A DNA stretch of 64,000 nucleotides from Geodermatophilus pulveris (GTDB lineage: Bacteria > Actinomycetota > Actinomycetes > Mycobacteriales > Geodermatophilaceae), in assembly GCF_900188375.1 (NCBI RefSeq), contig NZ_FZOO01000012.1, positions 1 to 64,000 on the forward strand. Direction: 5' to 3'. Below the pieces are notes generated by a model, which saw only the letters and a program-made list of their open reading frames with translations, did no database searches and was not told the DNA's origin. Position numbers and translations under genes: made by a program. Positions within the stretch are counted from its first letter, which is position 1. Each line of letters opens with the position of its first letter. Positions 1 to 8,342 of the stretch are shown here, piece by piece.

Positions 1-971
1 GCCACTCGCGATCACCGGCACCGACCCTGGCAGTCCTCACCGGGCCGCCGCCACCGAGGCTTACAGAGCTACCCGCTGGTCCGCGACCTGGCCGCCGAGG
101 GCATCCCGGTGCGGCTGACCTGCGGGGTGCTGGGCCACTCGACCCAGGCCTACCACGCCTGGATCACCTCCCCGGTGAGCCGACGCGACCTCGAGGACGC
201 CTACCTCACCAACGCGCTCATCGACGCGCACGCCGATGACCCGGAGTTCGGCTACCTCGCCGACGAGGTCGAGCGTGCCGGCCACCTCGCGGGCGAGCGG
301 CGGATCTGGCGGCTGTGCTCGCAGCAGAAGCTGTGGTCGACCACGGTGCGCAAGGGGCGGCGAGGTGCGGGCAAGACGCCTGGCCCGGCGGTGCACGACG
401 ACCACGTGCAGCGGAACTTCACCGCCCAGCGCCCCGATCAGATCTGGGTCACCGACATCACCGAGCACCCGACCGCCGAGGGCAAGCTCTACTGCTGCGC
501 GATCAAGGACCTGTTCAGCAACCGCATCGTCGGCTACGCGATGGACGACCGGATGACCGCGCAGCTGGCCGTCACCGCCCTGCGCACGGCCGTGGCCCGG
601 CGCCAACCCGCTGGTGTGGTGGTCGTGCACAGCGACCGCGGATCGCAATTCCGAGCACGATCTTTCCGCGCCGTCCTGACCGCCGCCGGACTGCAGGGCT
701 CGATGGGCCGCGTGGCCTCCGCGGGGTGACAACGCCGCGGTGGAGTCCTGGCACGCACTACTCCAGAAGAACATCCTGGACCGCCACCGCTGGCGCACCC
801 GCGACGAACTCCACCAGGCGGTCGTGTTCTGGATCGAGCACACCTACAACCGCCGACGGCGCCAGCGCGCCCTGGGCAAGCTGACCCCGGTCGAGTACGA
901 ACTCGCCTTCACCACTCAGGCCGCTGTCGCGGCATGATCAGTCCCAACCGCCGTCAACCGAAGCTGCAGCA
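1..971 (+). mobile_element. IS3-type insertion sequence, right part
   Basis: The window opens inside an IS3-family element. After the transposase stop, a stretch near 950-971 (GTCAACCGAAGCTGCAGCA) resembles the terminal repeats of actinobacterial IS3 elements, whose reverse complement begins with TG. The right boundary is therefore placed near 971. The left end lies outside the window, so the target duplication cannot be checked. Confidence 0.5.
67..937 (+). pseudogene. IS3-family transposase (OrfB), frameshifted
   Basis: DDE integrase-type transposase of an IS3-family element. The first catalytic Asp is in WVTDITEH and the second in HSDRGSQF, both in frame 1. The reading frame then breaks in the G-run near 723-727, and the catalytic Glu (NAAVESWHALLQKN) lies in frame 2 from about 728 to the stop at 935-937. 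One extra base in the run explains the shift. The frame is open to the left window edge and no good start is visible; known relatives begin with a Met-Tyr-Pro-Leu-Val stretch, here Ser-Tyr-Pro-Leu-Val near 67. Programmed frameshifting in IS3 occurs between orfA and orfB, not here, so this copy is probably dead. A sequencing error in the G-run is the alternative. Confidence 0.85.
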
Positions 972-980
972 GTCCCGACG

Positions 981-1469
981 CTGGCCACCGCGTTCGAGGC
1001 CGCCGCACGCCGCGCCGCCGACCACGCCCACCCGGAACACGCGGTCCTGCGCGCGGCCGCCGACACCGCCCGCCACGAGCACGAGCAGGCGCGACACGCG
1101 CTGGCCGACGCCCGCCGCCGGCGCAACGACGAGATGGGCCGGTTCGGCGCGCTCGGCCGCACCCCGGACCCGGCGGGCAGGCTGGCCGACCTCGACCGCG
1201 ACATCGCCGCCGACCAGCACGAGCTGGCCACAGCACGGGCGCGCATCGCCCAACTGCAGGACCAACCGGCTCTCGACGGACAGCCGGCCCAGCGGCTCGC
1301 CGCGGAGCGCGACGCCTGGCGTGCGGCTCGGAACGCCGACCGCCACCTGGCCCGGTCGAGCTCCCGACGCCCGGTCGCTTCCGCGGGCGACATCGGTGGC
1401 CCACAGCTGTGGCACCACCATGGGCTGTCCGCCGGGAGTCGGGGTGCTGGCCCGTCCCTCGGGCGCTGA
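981..1469 (+). pseudogene. coiled-coil ORF remnant, possibly relaxase C-terminus
   Basis: Directly after the IS3 end, an open frame without a start encodes an Ala/Arg/Glu-rich helical segment. It contains heptad-like stretches (HEHEQARHALADARRRR and LATARARIAQLQDQPAL) followed by RLAAERDAWRAARNADRHLA. This style resembles C-terminal regions of MobF-type relaxases and other DNA-processing proteins of actinobacterial mobile elements. The coding character fades after about 1365, and the frame runs to a stop at 1467-1469. The most likely reading is a gene truncated by the IS3 insertion. The relaxase assignment is inference from residue pattern and context only. Confidence 0.4.
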
Positions 1470-1631
1470 CCGGGAGGTCCTGCAGTGAACAGGCCGCAGG
1501 CTCGGCGGGAGAAGTGCTGGAGGAAAACTGGGGACTGCCGGAGAAACCTGGCGGTGAGCTGTCACCGAACGGCCCGAAACAACGCCTTCTACAGGCGAGA
1601 GGCCCCACCAGCACCAGATCCGGAGTCCGCC

Positions 1632-1855
1632 ATGACCCAGCCCGCCACCGGCCGCGAGCCCGACCTGCTCACCATCACCGAAGCCGCCGACCTCCTGCGC
1701 GCCCCGTCGCCACCCTGCGCTACTGGCGACACCTGGGCACCGGCCCGCGCAGCTTCCGCCTCGGCCGCCGCGTCCTCTACCGCCGCGACGACCTGCACGC
1801 CTGGATCGACGCCCAGCACGGCCAGTCCACCGCCGGCCCGGAGAACCAGGGGTGA
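1632..1855 (+). pseudogene. excisionase-like HTH gene, frameshifted
   Basis: From the ATG at 1632 the product reads into a MerR/excisionase-type helix-turn-helix (DLLTITEAADLLRAP). One base is then missing near 1704-1706, and the rest of the domain (VATLRYWRHLGTGPRSFRLG, then RRVLYRRDDLHAWIDAQ) continues in another frame to the TGA at 1853-1855. Restoring one G gives a normal excisionase-family protein of about 75 residues, a type found beside tyrosine integrases and relaxases in integrative elements. It is probably inactive. About 160 bases upstream (1470-1631) hold nothing recognisable. Confidence 0.75.
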
Positions 1856-1893
1856 ACCCGCGCCACCACCGGCCCAGTCACCGGGATGCCTTA

Positions 1894-2777
1894 GAGATCG
1901 TTTCAAGATGAGCTCGGCGTGCCTCTCACGGCGATCTGCGCGACCTGCCCAGGCTGTGGTGGGTGATCGAGGAGCTCGTGCCTGACGGGCTGTGGGAGCG
2001 GATCGCTCCGCTGCTCCCGCCGCCCAAGCCGCGTCGCCACCGCTATCCCGGACGGCGACCGATCGATGACCGTGCCGCACTGGCCGGCATCGTGTTCGTC
2101 CTCAAGACCGGGATCACCTGGAACCAGCTGCCCACGTCGCTGGTCGGATGCTCCGGGGTGACCTGCTGGCGGCGGCTACGGAATTGGACCGAGGCCGGCG
2201 TGTCGCCGGCCCTGCACGAGCTGCTGCTGGCTCAGCTGCGCGCGCTCGGTGAGCTGGACCTGGAGCGCTGCGCGGTCGATGGCTCCCACGTCCGCGCGCT
2301 CAAAGGGGGGCCCAGGTCGGCCCGTCTCCGGTCGACCGCGGCCGTCCCGGCTCCAAGCGCCACCTGATCTGCGATGCCGGTGGCATCCCGCTCGCGGTCA
2401 GCCTGACCGGCGGCAACCGCAACGACATCACCCAGCTCATCCCGCTGGTCGATGCCATCCCGCTGATCCGCGGACGGCGCGGCCGCCCTCGGCACCGACC
2501 GCGGGAGCTGTTCGCCGACCGCGGCTACGACCACGACATCTACCGTCGCCAGCTCCGCCAGCGCGGGACCACTCCCGGATCGCTCGCCGCGGCGTCGCCC
2601 ACGGCTCCGGCTTGGGACGTCAGCGGTGGGTCGTCGAGCGCAGCTTCGCCTGGCTGCACGCCTTCAAACGGCTGTGCATCCGTTACGAGCACCGCGGCGA
2701 CATCCACCTCGGCCTACTCCAGCTCGCCTGCGCTCTCATCTGCTACCGGCAGCTGGCGGTCGTTCTGAAATGACTTC
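1894..2777 (+). mobile_element. IS5-family insertion sequence with TTA target duplication
   Basis: Imperfect terminal inverted repeats start with GAGATCGTTTC at 1894 and, read in reverse complement from 2777, GAAGTCATTTC. A TTA lies immediately outside each end (1891-1893 and 2778-2780), the TNA-type 3-bp duplication usual for IS5 elements. Removing the element plus one TTA restores TGCC-TTA-GGCA, a near-palindromic target. The element carries one transposase gene, now broken by frameshifts. Confidence 0.75.
1963..2773 (+). pseudogene. IS5-family transposase, two frameshifts
   Basis: DDE transposase in three frames. Frame 1 (GTG at 1963 to about 2310) gives the N-terminus (LWERIAPLLPPPKPRR, then GITWNQLP) and the first Asp region (LERCAVDGSHVRA). 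The frame slips by -1 at AAAGGGGGG (2302-2310) into KRHLICDAGGIPLAV and ELFADRGYDHD. A second shift near 2570-2580 leads to the C-terminus (QRWVVERSFAWLH, then RLCIRYEHR) ending at 2771-2773. Relatives of this IS5 subgroup are often made by programmed -1 frameshifting, so the first shift could be functional. The second has no such explanation, so the copy is judged defective. Confidence 0.85.
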
Positions 2778-2914
2778 TTAGGCACTACCCGCCGGGCGAG
2801 TACACCGCTCAGCGGCACGCTCGGACCTTGCCGGAGGACCTCGTAAGGCCACCGAGCCACCCTCACGGCCGGCGGCCGCTGATGGTGGCTCGGACAACCC
2901 CACGGCGGAGCGCG

Positions 2915-3133
2915 ATGCCACCTGCGTCCGCCCACGAGCACGTGCCCCTCGGCGACTCCGGTCAGCTGCTCACCATCGCCCAGGCTGCCGAGTACCTGGG
3001 CACCGGGCAGCGCTTCGTCCGCCGCCTCATCAGCGAGCGGCGCATCCCCTACGTCAAGCTCGGCGAGCACGTGCGCCTCGCGCGTTGCGCGCTGGACGCC
3101 TTTGTGGCCGCCGGCCGGGTGCCCTGCCGGTAG
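2915..3133 (+). CDS. excisionase-family helix-turn-helix protein
   Basis: Small DNA-binding protein of 72 residues with the excisionase/MerR-like pattern LLTIAQAAEYLGTGQRFVRR, LISERRIPYVKLGEHVRLAR, then a short helix ending the domain. The ATG at 2915 is chosen because GGAG lies four bases upstream; in-frame starts further upstream (2828, 2882) lack this and add no conserved sequence. It sits about 60 bases before an integrase gene, the usual place for a directionality factor that favours excision. It is intact, unlike the frameshifted excisionase-like gene at 1632. Its partner integrase is damaged, so function as an Xis is uncertain. Confidence 0.7.
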   Translation: MPPASAHEHVPLGDSGQLLTIAQAAEYLGTGQRFVRRLISERRIPYVKLGEHVRLARCALDAFVAAGRVPCR

Positions 3134-3194
3134 GGCGTCGACCAGCGTCCACAGACGAGTTCCCTGCAGAGCCGAAGGTGGCCAAGGTCGGAGC

Positions 3195-4325
3195 ATGCCA
3201 GCAAGCAGCAGCAGGAGGCGCTTCGGTCGTGTGCGCAAGCTGCCCTCCGGTCGGTGGCAGGCCCGCTGACCGGGCCCGGACGGCCGGGACCGGTCAGCAC
3301 CGAGCACGTTCGCCACCAAGACCGACGCGGCGCGCTTCCTGGCCGCGGTGGAGGTCGACATGGGGCGCGGCGTGTGGCTCGACCCCTTGCGCAGCGGCGT
3401 CACGCTCCGCGAGTACAGCCAGGCGTGGCTGGCCGAGCGGACCGTTCGAGGTCGTCCCCTCGCCGCGCGAACCCGCGAGACCTACCAGCACTCCCTCGAC
3501 CGCTGGGTGCTCCCCGCGCTCGGCGGCCTGCCACTCGACCGGGTCACCCCGGCCGCTGTGCGGCGGTGGCACGCCGAGACGAGCGCAGCCACCGGCCCGA
3601 CGGCCACCAGGCAGGCCTATGCCCTCCTCCACGCCATCCTGGCCACGGCCGTTGCCGACGACGCGCTCCCCCGAAACCCCTGCCGGATCAAGGGCGCAGG
3701 CCAGGCCCGCAGTGACGAGCGGCCGCTGCTGGACGTCGACCAGGTGCAGCACCTCTCCGCGCACATGCCCGAGCACCTCCGGGGCCTCGTCGACCTGGCC
3801 TTCTGGGCCCACCTGCGCCTCGGCGAGCTGCTGGCCCTCCGCATCGGCGACATCGATCTCGACGCCGGCACGGTGGCCGTGCAGCGGCAGGTCGTGGAGA
3901 CGGACGCGGGCCCCGTGGAGAGCCCACCGAAGGCGGGCAGCCAGCGCTTCGTCCACCTCCCCCCACGGGGCGTCTCGGCCCTGGCCGAGCACCTGAGGAC
4001 CCGCTCCCCGGCGCTGCCGACCGCTCGGCTGTTCGTGCGGAGGGACGGGAGGGCCCTCCGCGCCCACCACGTCCACGCCGCCTGGAGCACGGCCCGGCGA
4101 GCAGCTGACCTGCCCGGCATCCATCTGCACGACCTGCGGCATGCGGGACTCACCCTGGCGGCGCAGAGCGGGGCCACCCTGGCCGAGGTCATGCGACGTG
4201 CCGGCCACTCGTCGTCCCGCGCGGCGATGATCTACCAGCACGCGGCCGAGCGGCGCGACGCCGAGGTCGCGGCCCGCCTCGGGCGCCTCGCAGCGGGCAC
4301 GACCCCGAACCGTACGGGCACGTAG
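3195..4325 (+). pseudogene. tyrosine-recombinase integrase with in-frame TGA
   Basis: Phage/ICE-type integrase. From the ATG at 3195 the frame encodes a basic N-terminus (RRRFGRVRKLPSGRWQAR), hits TGA at 3267-3269 (codon 25), then continues open as an arm-binding region, a SAM-like core-binding domain (LREYSQAWLAERTV) and the catalytic domain. Catalytic residues are visible: Arg in HLRLGELLALR, Lys in SPPKAGS, HDLRHAG, and RRAGHSSSRAAMIYQHA with the Tyr nucleophile. Reinitiation at GTG 3348 would give 325 residues lacking the N-terminal arm-binding domain. Whether that form works is unknown. It ends 76 bases from the tRNA-Ser 3' end, fitting a site-specific integrase beside its attachment site. 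Confidence 0.8.
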
Positions 4326-4401
4326 CGGGCACGCGAGCCATTGGCGGCGCCGGACGCCTCCTGCCGGAGCTCCTCGGGTAACACAAAAACGCTGGTCAGA
4401 G

Positions 4402-4488
4402 CGGAGGGCGTGGGATTCGAACCCACGATGGGTGTCACCCCATAGCGGTTTTCAAGACCGCCGCCATCGGCCACTAGGCGAGCCCTCC
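4402..4488 (-). tRNA. tRNA-Ser(UGA)
   Basis: Read on the minus strand, the acceptor arms GGAGGGC and GCCCTCC pair over seven bases with discriminator G at 4402. The anticodon loop CTTGAAA gives anticodon UGA, a long variable arm follows as in serine tRNAs, and the T-arm is GTGGGTTCGAATCCCAC. CCA is not encoded. The 3' end faces the integrase, so the T-arm/acceptor segment is the probable attachment core. Confidence 0.97.
4403..4424. other. probable attachment site in the tRNA-Ser 3' end
   Basis: The 3' portion of the tRNA gene abuts the integrase and its excisionase, the standard arrangement for tRNA-targeting integrases. I see no second copy of this segment between 1 and 4401, so the other junction would lie left of the window or be lost. 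The exact core cannot be fixed from one end. Confidence 0.45.
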
Positions 4489-4535
4489 TGGCGGGTCGAG
4501 GCTATCCCGTCGGGCCGCCGGGCACGGGGCCGCGC

Positions 4536-4790
4536 TCAGCCCCCCGGCCGCTCGTCGCGCTGCGCCTCCTGCTCCCGGCGGAAGCGCAGCGACTCGCTCA
4601 GCACGTAGCCGAACAGCACGCACCAGGCGAAGTCCAGGAACGCCGACCCCCACTGGGCGTCCAGGAGGTGCAGCACCAGCTGCACCAGGCTGTAGGCGAG
4701 GGCGATCCCCGCCAGCACCTGCACGCCCCGGTTGCCGAACCACGGCGGGCGGTTGGGGGTGGCCACGGCGCCCACGCTATCCCCGCCCAC
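4536..4790 (-). CDS. small two-helix membrane protein
   Basis: Product of 84 residues, not recognised as a named family. After a short polar N-terminus come two hydrophobic stretches (QVLAGIALAYSLVQLVLHLL and SAFLDFAWCVLFGYVLSESL), then a charged Arg/Glu-rich tail, suggesting an inner-membrane hairpin with both ends on one side. The GTG at 4790 lies four bases after the stop of the upstream gene, so the two are probably co-transcribed. A shorter start at the GTG encoding VATPNRPPW is possible. Confidence 0.65.
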   Translation of the reverse strand: MGGDSVGAVATPNRPPWFGNRGVQVLAGIALAYSLVQLVLHLLDAQWGSAFLDFAWCVLFGYVLSESLRFRREQEAQRDERPGG

Positions 4791-4794
4791 GGGG

Positions 4795-5421
4795 TCACTC
4801 GGCCGGCTCGCCCTCCCGGACCACGCAGGCGCCGCCGATCGGCTCCACCGCGAAGCCGCGCACGGACAGCACCTCGGCCAGCGCGCGGTTCATCACCTGC
4901 TGCACCAGCGCGTCCGCGGCGGCGCCGTGCAGCCGCTCCCGGCTCATCCGGTCGTGCTGCCGCCAGCTGACGACCACGCCGTCCAGCGCCGTCTCCGGGG
5001 TCAGGCACACCCCGCCGAGCTCGCCGTCCGCGCCGGTCGGGTCGTAGAGGAACAGGCCCGCCTCGGCCAGCACCCCGAGCACCTCGAGGACCAGCCCGGG
5101 CAGCGGGTGCTCGTCGTCCAGGTCGGCGTCCCAGTCCTCGGGCAGCCGGTCGGCCTGCTCGCCGAGGAAGGACCACCAGGCGCGGTCCTGCGGCGACGCG
5201 CGGCGGCGCAGCAGCCCGTCGGCCCGCCGGACGCCGTAGACGGCCTGCACGCCGGCCGGCCGGTCCTCGTCGTCGGCGGCCCACACGGCCTCGTCGCGGT
5301 CACCGAAGGGGCCGTCGACGACCAGCCCGGGTCCGTCCTCGTCCTCGACGACCAGCCACCAGCCCTGACGGACGACGCCGCCCAGGACCACCTCGTCGAA
5401 CCGGGTGCCCACGGTGATCAC
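4795..5421 (-). CDS. acidic hypothetical protein
   Basis: Soluble protein of 208 residues, rich in Asp and Glu, that I do not recognise. It starts ITVGTRFDEVVLGGVVRQG, contains an acidic stretch (ADLDDEHPLPG) and ends with a basic/acidic mix (VEPIGGACVVREGEPAE). No signal peptide, membrane segment or catalytic motif is visible. The GTG at 5421 is chosen because the minus strand has GGAGGAAGG about ten bases before it. It is followed after four bases by the small membrane protein gene. The 305 bases upstream (5422-5726) hold no gene I can support and must contain its promoter. Confidence 0.6.
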   Translation of the reverse strand: MITVGTRFDEVVLGGVVRQGWWLVVEDEDGPGLVVDGPFGDRDEAVWAADDEDRPAGVQAVYGVRRADGLLRRRASPQDRAWWSFLGEQADRLPEDWDADLDDEHPLPGLVLEVLGVLAEAGLFLYDPTGADGELGGVCLTPETALDGVVVSWRQHDRMSRERLHGAAADALVQQVMNRALAEVLSVRGFAVEPIGGACVVREGEPAE

Positions 5422-5726
5422 CGGCCACCTTCCTCCCCCGCCAACGGGCCGCCACCGGGGAAGGGCGACGGTTCCCGTACGCAGCCGGCGGACCGGCTGC
5501 GGTGGACCGACCATAGGTGGTGCGGACCGCGACGTCCGGTTCCCGGCGACGTGGCCCGGCGCTGCGGACGCCGAATCGTTGCCATCCGCCCCAACCACCC
5601 CGGTGACCCGCCGTGACCAGCACCCACATGTCGACCCAACCGGTCCTTCGCGAGCGTGGCGGCGAGTGCGGCCGGGCCGGTCACCCCGGTCCGGCGGCGG
5701 CGGGCCCCGGCGTGTCGGCCGACGGG

Positions 5727-6434
5727 TCAGACGGCGGTGGCGGTGACGAACGTGCAGATGCCGTCGCCGTGCTGCGCCCGCCGCCGCAGGCCGATGAGCG
5801 CGAGCGCGGCCATCTCGGCCCGGTAGGCCAGGCGGGTCGCCCCGGTGTAGAAGGTGTCCCCGCCGCGGGTGACCTCGATCGAGCCGAAGCCCGCCTGCCG
5901 CACGTGCTCGGTGAGCATCCAGTCCGGGAGGATGGTGATGTGCCCGGGCTCGTGGTAGTGCCGCGGGCCGAAGATGAACGGCGCGCCGCGCAGGAACATC
6001 TTCAGCCGCGAGTGCGGGTGGGTGACGTTCGGCGTGCTGACCAGCAGCCGGTCGCCCGGGCGCAGCAGCGAGCGGATGGAGCGCAGCACCTGCCGCGGGT
6101 TCTCCACGTGCTCCAGCGTCTCGACGCACACGACCATGTCGAACGGGCCGCGGGTCTGCTCGGTCCACTCCGGGGCGTCGAGGTCCAGCCGGTGGATCCA
6201 GTCGTGCGGGGGGTCCAGGTCGGTGGGGACGACGTCGAGCCCGGCGTCGCGCAGCCGCAGCGCCAGCGCACCGCAGCCGGCGCCCACCTCCAGCACCCGG
6301 CCGCCGCCGGGCAGGGCCGCCCGCACCAGCTGCACGGCGTACTCGTGCACCCCCGGCGCGGCGTGCACGCTGTGCCCGCGGTAGTACCCGTGTGCCGCCG
6401 TGCGCCGGCCGCTCCTGTGCCCGACCCCCACCAT
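5727..6434 (-). CDS. class I SAM-dependent methyltransferase
   Basis: Rossmann-fold methyltransferase of 235 residues. Motif I is VLEVGAGCGALALRLRDAG, the acidic end of strand 2 is PTDLDPPHDW, and motif IV-like FDMVVCVETLEHVENP follows, with RPGDRLLVSTPN as motif VI. This order matches Methyltransf_11/23 (UbiG-like) enzymes. The C-terminal 80 residues (PRHYHEPGHITILPDWML onwards) resemble small-molecule or glycan methyltransferases, but the substrate cannot be read from sequence. It lies 43 bases after the GH2 gene on the same strand and could be its operon partner. Confidence 0.8.
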   Translation of the reverse strand: MVGVGHRSGRRTAAHGYYRGHSVHAAPGVHEYAVQLVRAALPGGGRVLEVGAGCGALALRLRDAGLDVVPTDLDPPHDWIHRLDLDAPEWTEQTRGPFDMVVCVETLEHVENPRQVLRSIRSLLRPGDRLLVSTPNVTHPHSRLKMFLRGAPFIFGPRHYHEPGHITILPDWMLTEHVRQAGFGSIEVTRGGDTFYTGATRLAYRAEMAALALIGLRRRAQHGDGICTFVTATAV

Positions 6435-6477
6435 CGGGCCAGCCTGGCACAGCGCGCGCCGGGCGGCGCCGGCCGGC

Positions 6478-8226
6478 TCAGCTCTCGCCGAGGGTGGCCC
6501 GGCGCAGCGCGTCGAGGTCGGCTTTGGGCTCCCGGTCCATGGTGAGCAGCCCGTTGGCCTCCTGGTAGGTGTCGGTCAGCTGGGTCCAGCAGGCGCCGGC
6601 CAGCGCGCTGCTGCCGTGCACCGCGGCCCACTGGGCGCGGTAGCGGGCCAGCAGGTCCTCGGGCGACGTGGCGTCGGCGTAGCCCCAGCCCTCGTCGGCC
6701 GGGTCGCGCAGGGCCACCCCGCCGAACTCCGACAGGACGACGGCCCGCCCGGCCACGCCGGCCCGGTCGAGGTCGGCGAGGTACCCGTCGGGACGGCGGC
6801 CGCGGGCGACCCGCTCGAGGTCGTCGGCGGTGGCGTAGCGCTCGCCGAGCACCGCCGGGTCCTGCTCGTAGTCGTGCACGCCCAGGACGTCGCCGCCGAG
6901 GGTCTCCCAGCCGTCGTTGGCCGACACCGGCCGGGTGCCGTCGAGGGCGTCGGCGGTGGCGGCCATCGCCCGCACGAGCCCGCGCTGCCGGCCGTCGACC
7001 ACCGCCTCCTGCACGCCCCAGGACTCGTTGAGCGGCACCCAGGCGACCACGCTCGGGTGGCCCCGGTGCGCGACGACCACCTCGGCCCACTCCCGCAGCA
7101 GCCGCGCGCTCGCCGTGGGGCCGGGCCGGTACGCCGACGGCATCTCGGCCCACACCAGCAGGCCCATCCGGTCGGCGAGGGCCAGGTAGCGCGGGTCCTC
7201 GGTCTTCTGGTGCTTGCGGGCCCCGGTGAAGCCCAGCGCCCGGGTGAGCTCCAGGTCCCGCCGCAGTGCCGCGACGTCCGGCGGGGTGGCCCCGGTGCCG
7301 GGCCAGTAGCCCTGGTCGAGCACCAGCCGCAGCGGCGCCGGCCGGTCGTTCACCAGCAGCCGCCCGTCACCCACGGCCACCGACCGCAGCGCGGTGTAGC
7401 TCGCCACCTCGTCGAGCACCTCCCCGTCGTCGGCGACCAGCGCCAGCTCGGCGTCCAGCAGCACCGGGTCCGGGCCGGGGCGCCACAGCAGCCCCCACCG
7501 GTCGTCGATGCCGCCGTCCCCCACCTGCACGGCCCGCTCGACCACCGCGCCGTCCACCCGCACCGCGTCGTCGGCCAGCAGCCGGTCCCCGGCCCGCAGC
7601 CGCAGGTGCAGCCGGGCGCCGGAGACGGGCCCGGCCAGCTCGACCCGGACGTCGACGCGCAGCGTGTGCGGGTCGCCGCGCCACTGCACGTCGGCGATGT
7701 GCCGACCGGCCACCTGCTCCAGCCAGGCGGTGCGCCAGATCCCGGTGGTGCGCGGGTACCAGATGGCGTGCGGCTCGTCCCGCCAGTCCTGCTTGCCGCG
7801 CGGCGCCTCCAGGTCCAGCGGGTCGTCGTCGGCCCGGACGACGAGGTCGGCGCCGTGGTCCCCCAGGTGGTCGGTGACGTCGACGGCGAACGGCGTGTAC
7901 CCGCCCTCGTGGGAGGCGACGTGCGCTCCGCCGACCCACACGTCGCAGACCCGGTCGACGGCGCCGAGGTGCAGCACGGTGCGCCGGTCGCCGGCCCGGC
8001 CGGGCAGCCGGCGGCGGTACCAGGCGCGGTTGAGCGGCCCCTGCCAGTGCACCCCGCTGGCCGGGGTCTCCGGCGCGTAGGGCACCTGGACGGTGCGGTC
8101 GAAGTCCACCGCGCCGACGGTGCCGGTGCGGTCGGGGTCGGCGGCGAACTGCCACGCGCCGTCCAGCGAGGTCCAGGGCCGGCGCAGCAGCGGGCGGGGG
8201 TGCTCGGTCGGGTCCGTGTGCTCCAC
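6478..8226 (-). CDS. glycoside hydrolase family 2 protein
   Basis: Retaining beta-glycosidase of 582 residues. An N-terminal jelly-roll sugar-binding domain (residues about 15-180), an immunoglobulin-like domain (about 180-280) and a TIM-barrel catalytic domain can be followed. The acid/base Glu is in WVPLNESWG and the nucleophile Glu in VVLSEFGG, both in the expected GH2 context. It is shorter than LacZ and closer in size to beta-glucuronidase, beta-mannosidase or galactosidase members; specificity is undetermined. No signal peptide, so cytoplasmic. The GTG at 8226 has a G-rich Shine-Dalgarno-like run before it. It is transcribed away from the TetR gene, and the shared 115-base region contains palindromes. 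Confidence 0.88.
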   Translation of the reverse strand: MEHTDPTEHPRPLLRRPWTSLDGAWQFAADPDRTGTVGAVDFDRTVQVPYAPETPASGVHWQGPLNRAWYRRRLPGRAGDRRTVLHLGAVDRVCDVWVGGAHVASHEGGYTPFAVDVTDHLGDHGADLVVRADDDPLDLEAPRGKQDWRDEPHAIWYPRTTGIWRTAWLEQVAGRHIADVQWRGDPHTLRVDVRVELAGPVSGARLHLRLRAGDRLLADDAVRVDGAVVERAVQVGDGGIDDRWGLLWRPGPDPVLLDAELALVADDGEVLDEVASYTALRSVAVGDGRLLVNDRPAPLRLVLDQGYWPGTGATPPDVAALRRDLELTRALGFTGARKHQKTEDPRYLALADRMGLLVWAEMPSAYRPGPTASARLLREWAEVVVAHRGHPSVVAWVPLNESWGVQEAVVDGRQRGLVRAMAATADALDGTRPVSANDGWETLGGDVLGVHDYEQDPAVLGERYATADDLERVARGRRPDGYLADLDRAGVAGRAVVLSEFGGVALRDPADEGWGYADATSPEDLLARYRAQWAAVHGSSALAGACWTQLTDTYQEANGLLTMDREPKADLDALRRATLGES

Positions 8227-8299
8227 GCACCCACCCCACCGGAGACCGCGGTGTCGCGCAGCGCGGGCGGCCTCCCCCGGAGGAGCCAGGCGCCCCCGC

Positions 8300-8342
8300 C
8301 GGTGCCGGACGGCACCGCCGGTACCGGGTACCGTCGGTACCG
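8300..8342. promoter_or_regulatory. palindrome array, candidate TetR operators
   Basis: Three inverted repeats in 43 bases just before the TetR start: CGGTGCC-N4-GGCACCG (8300-8317), CGGTACC-G-GGTACCG (8319-8333) and the palindrome CGGTACCG (8335-8342), the last overlapping the GTG. The repeated GGTACC core and position suggest autoregulation and possible control of the divergent GH2 gene. Binding is inferred. Confidence 0.65.

Noticed and set aside
1470-1631. Small ORF starting near 1485
   Set aside because: No motif and poor coding character; it runs into the excisionase remnant in the wrong frame.
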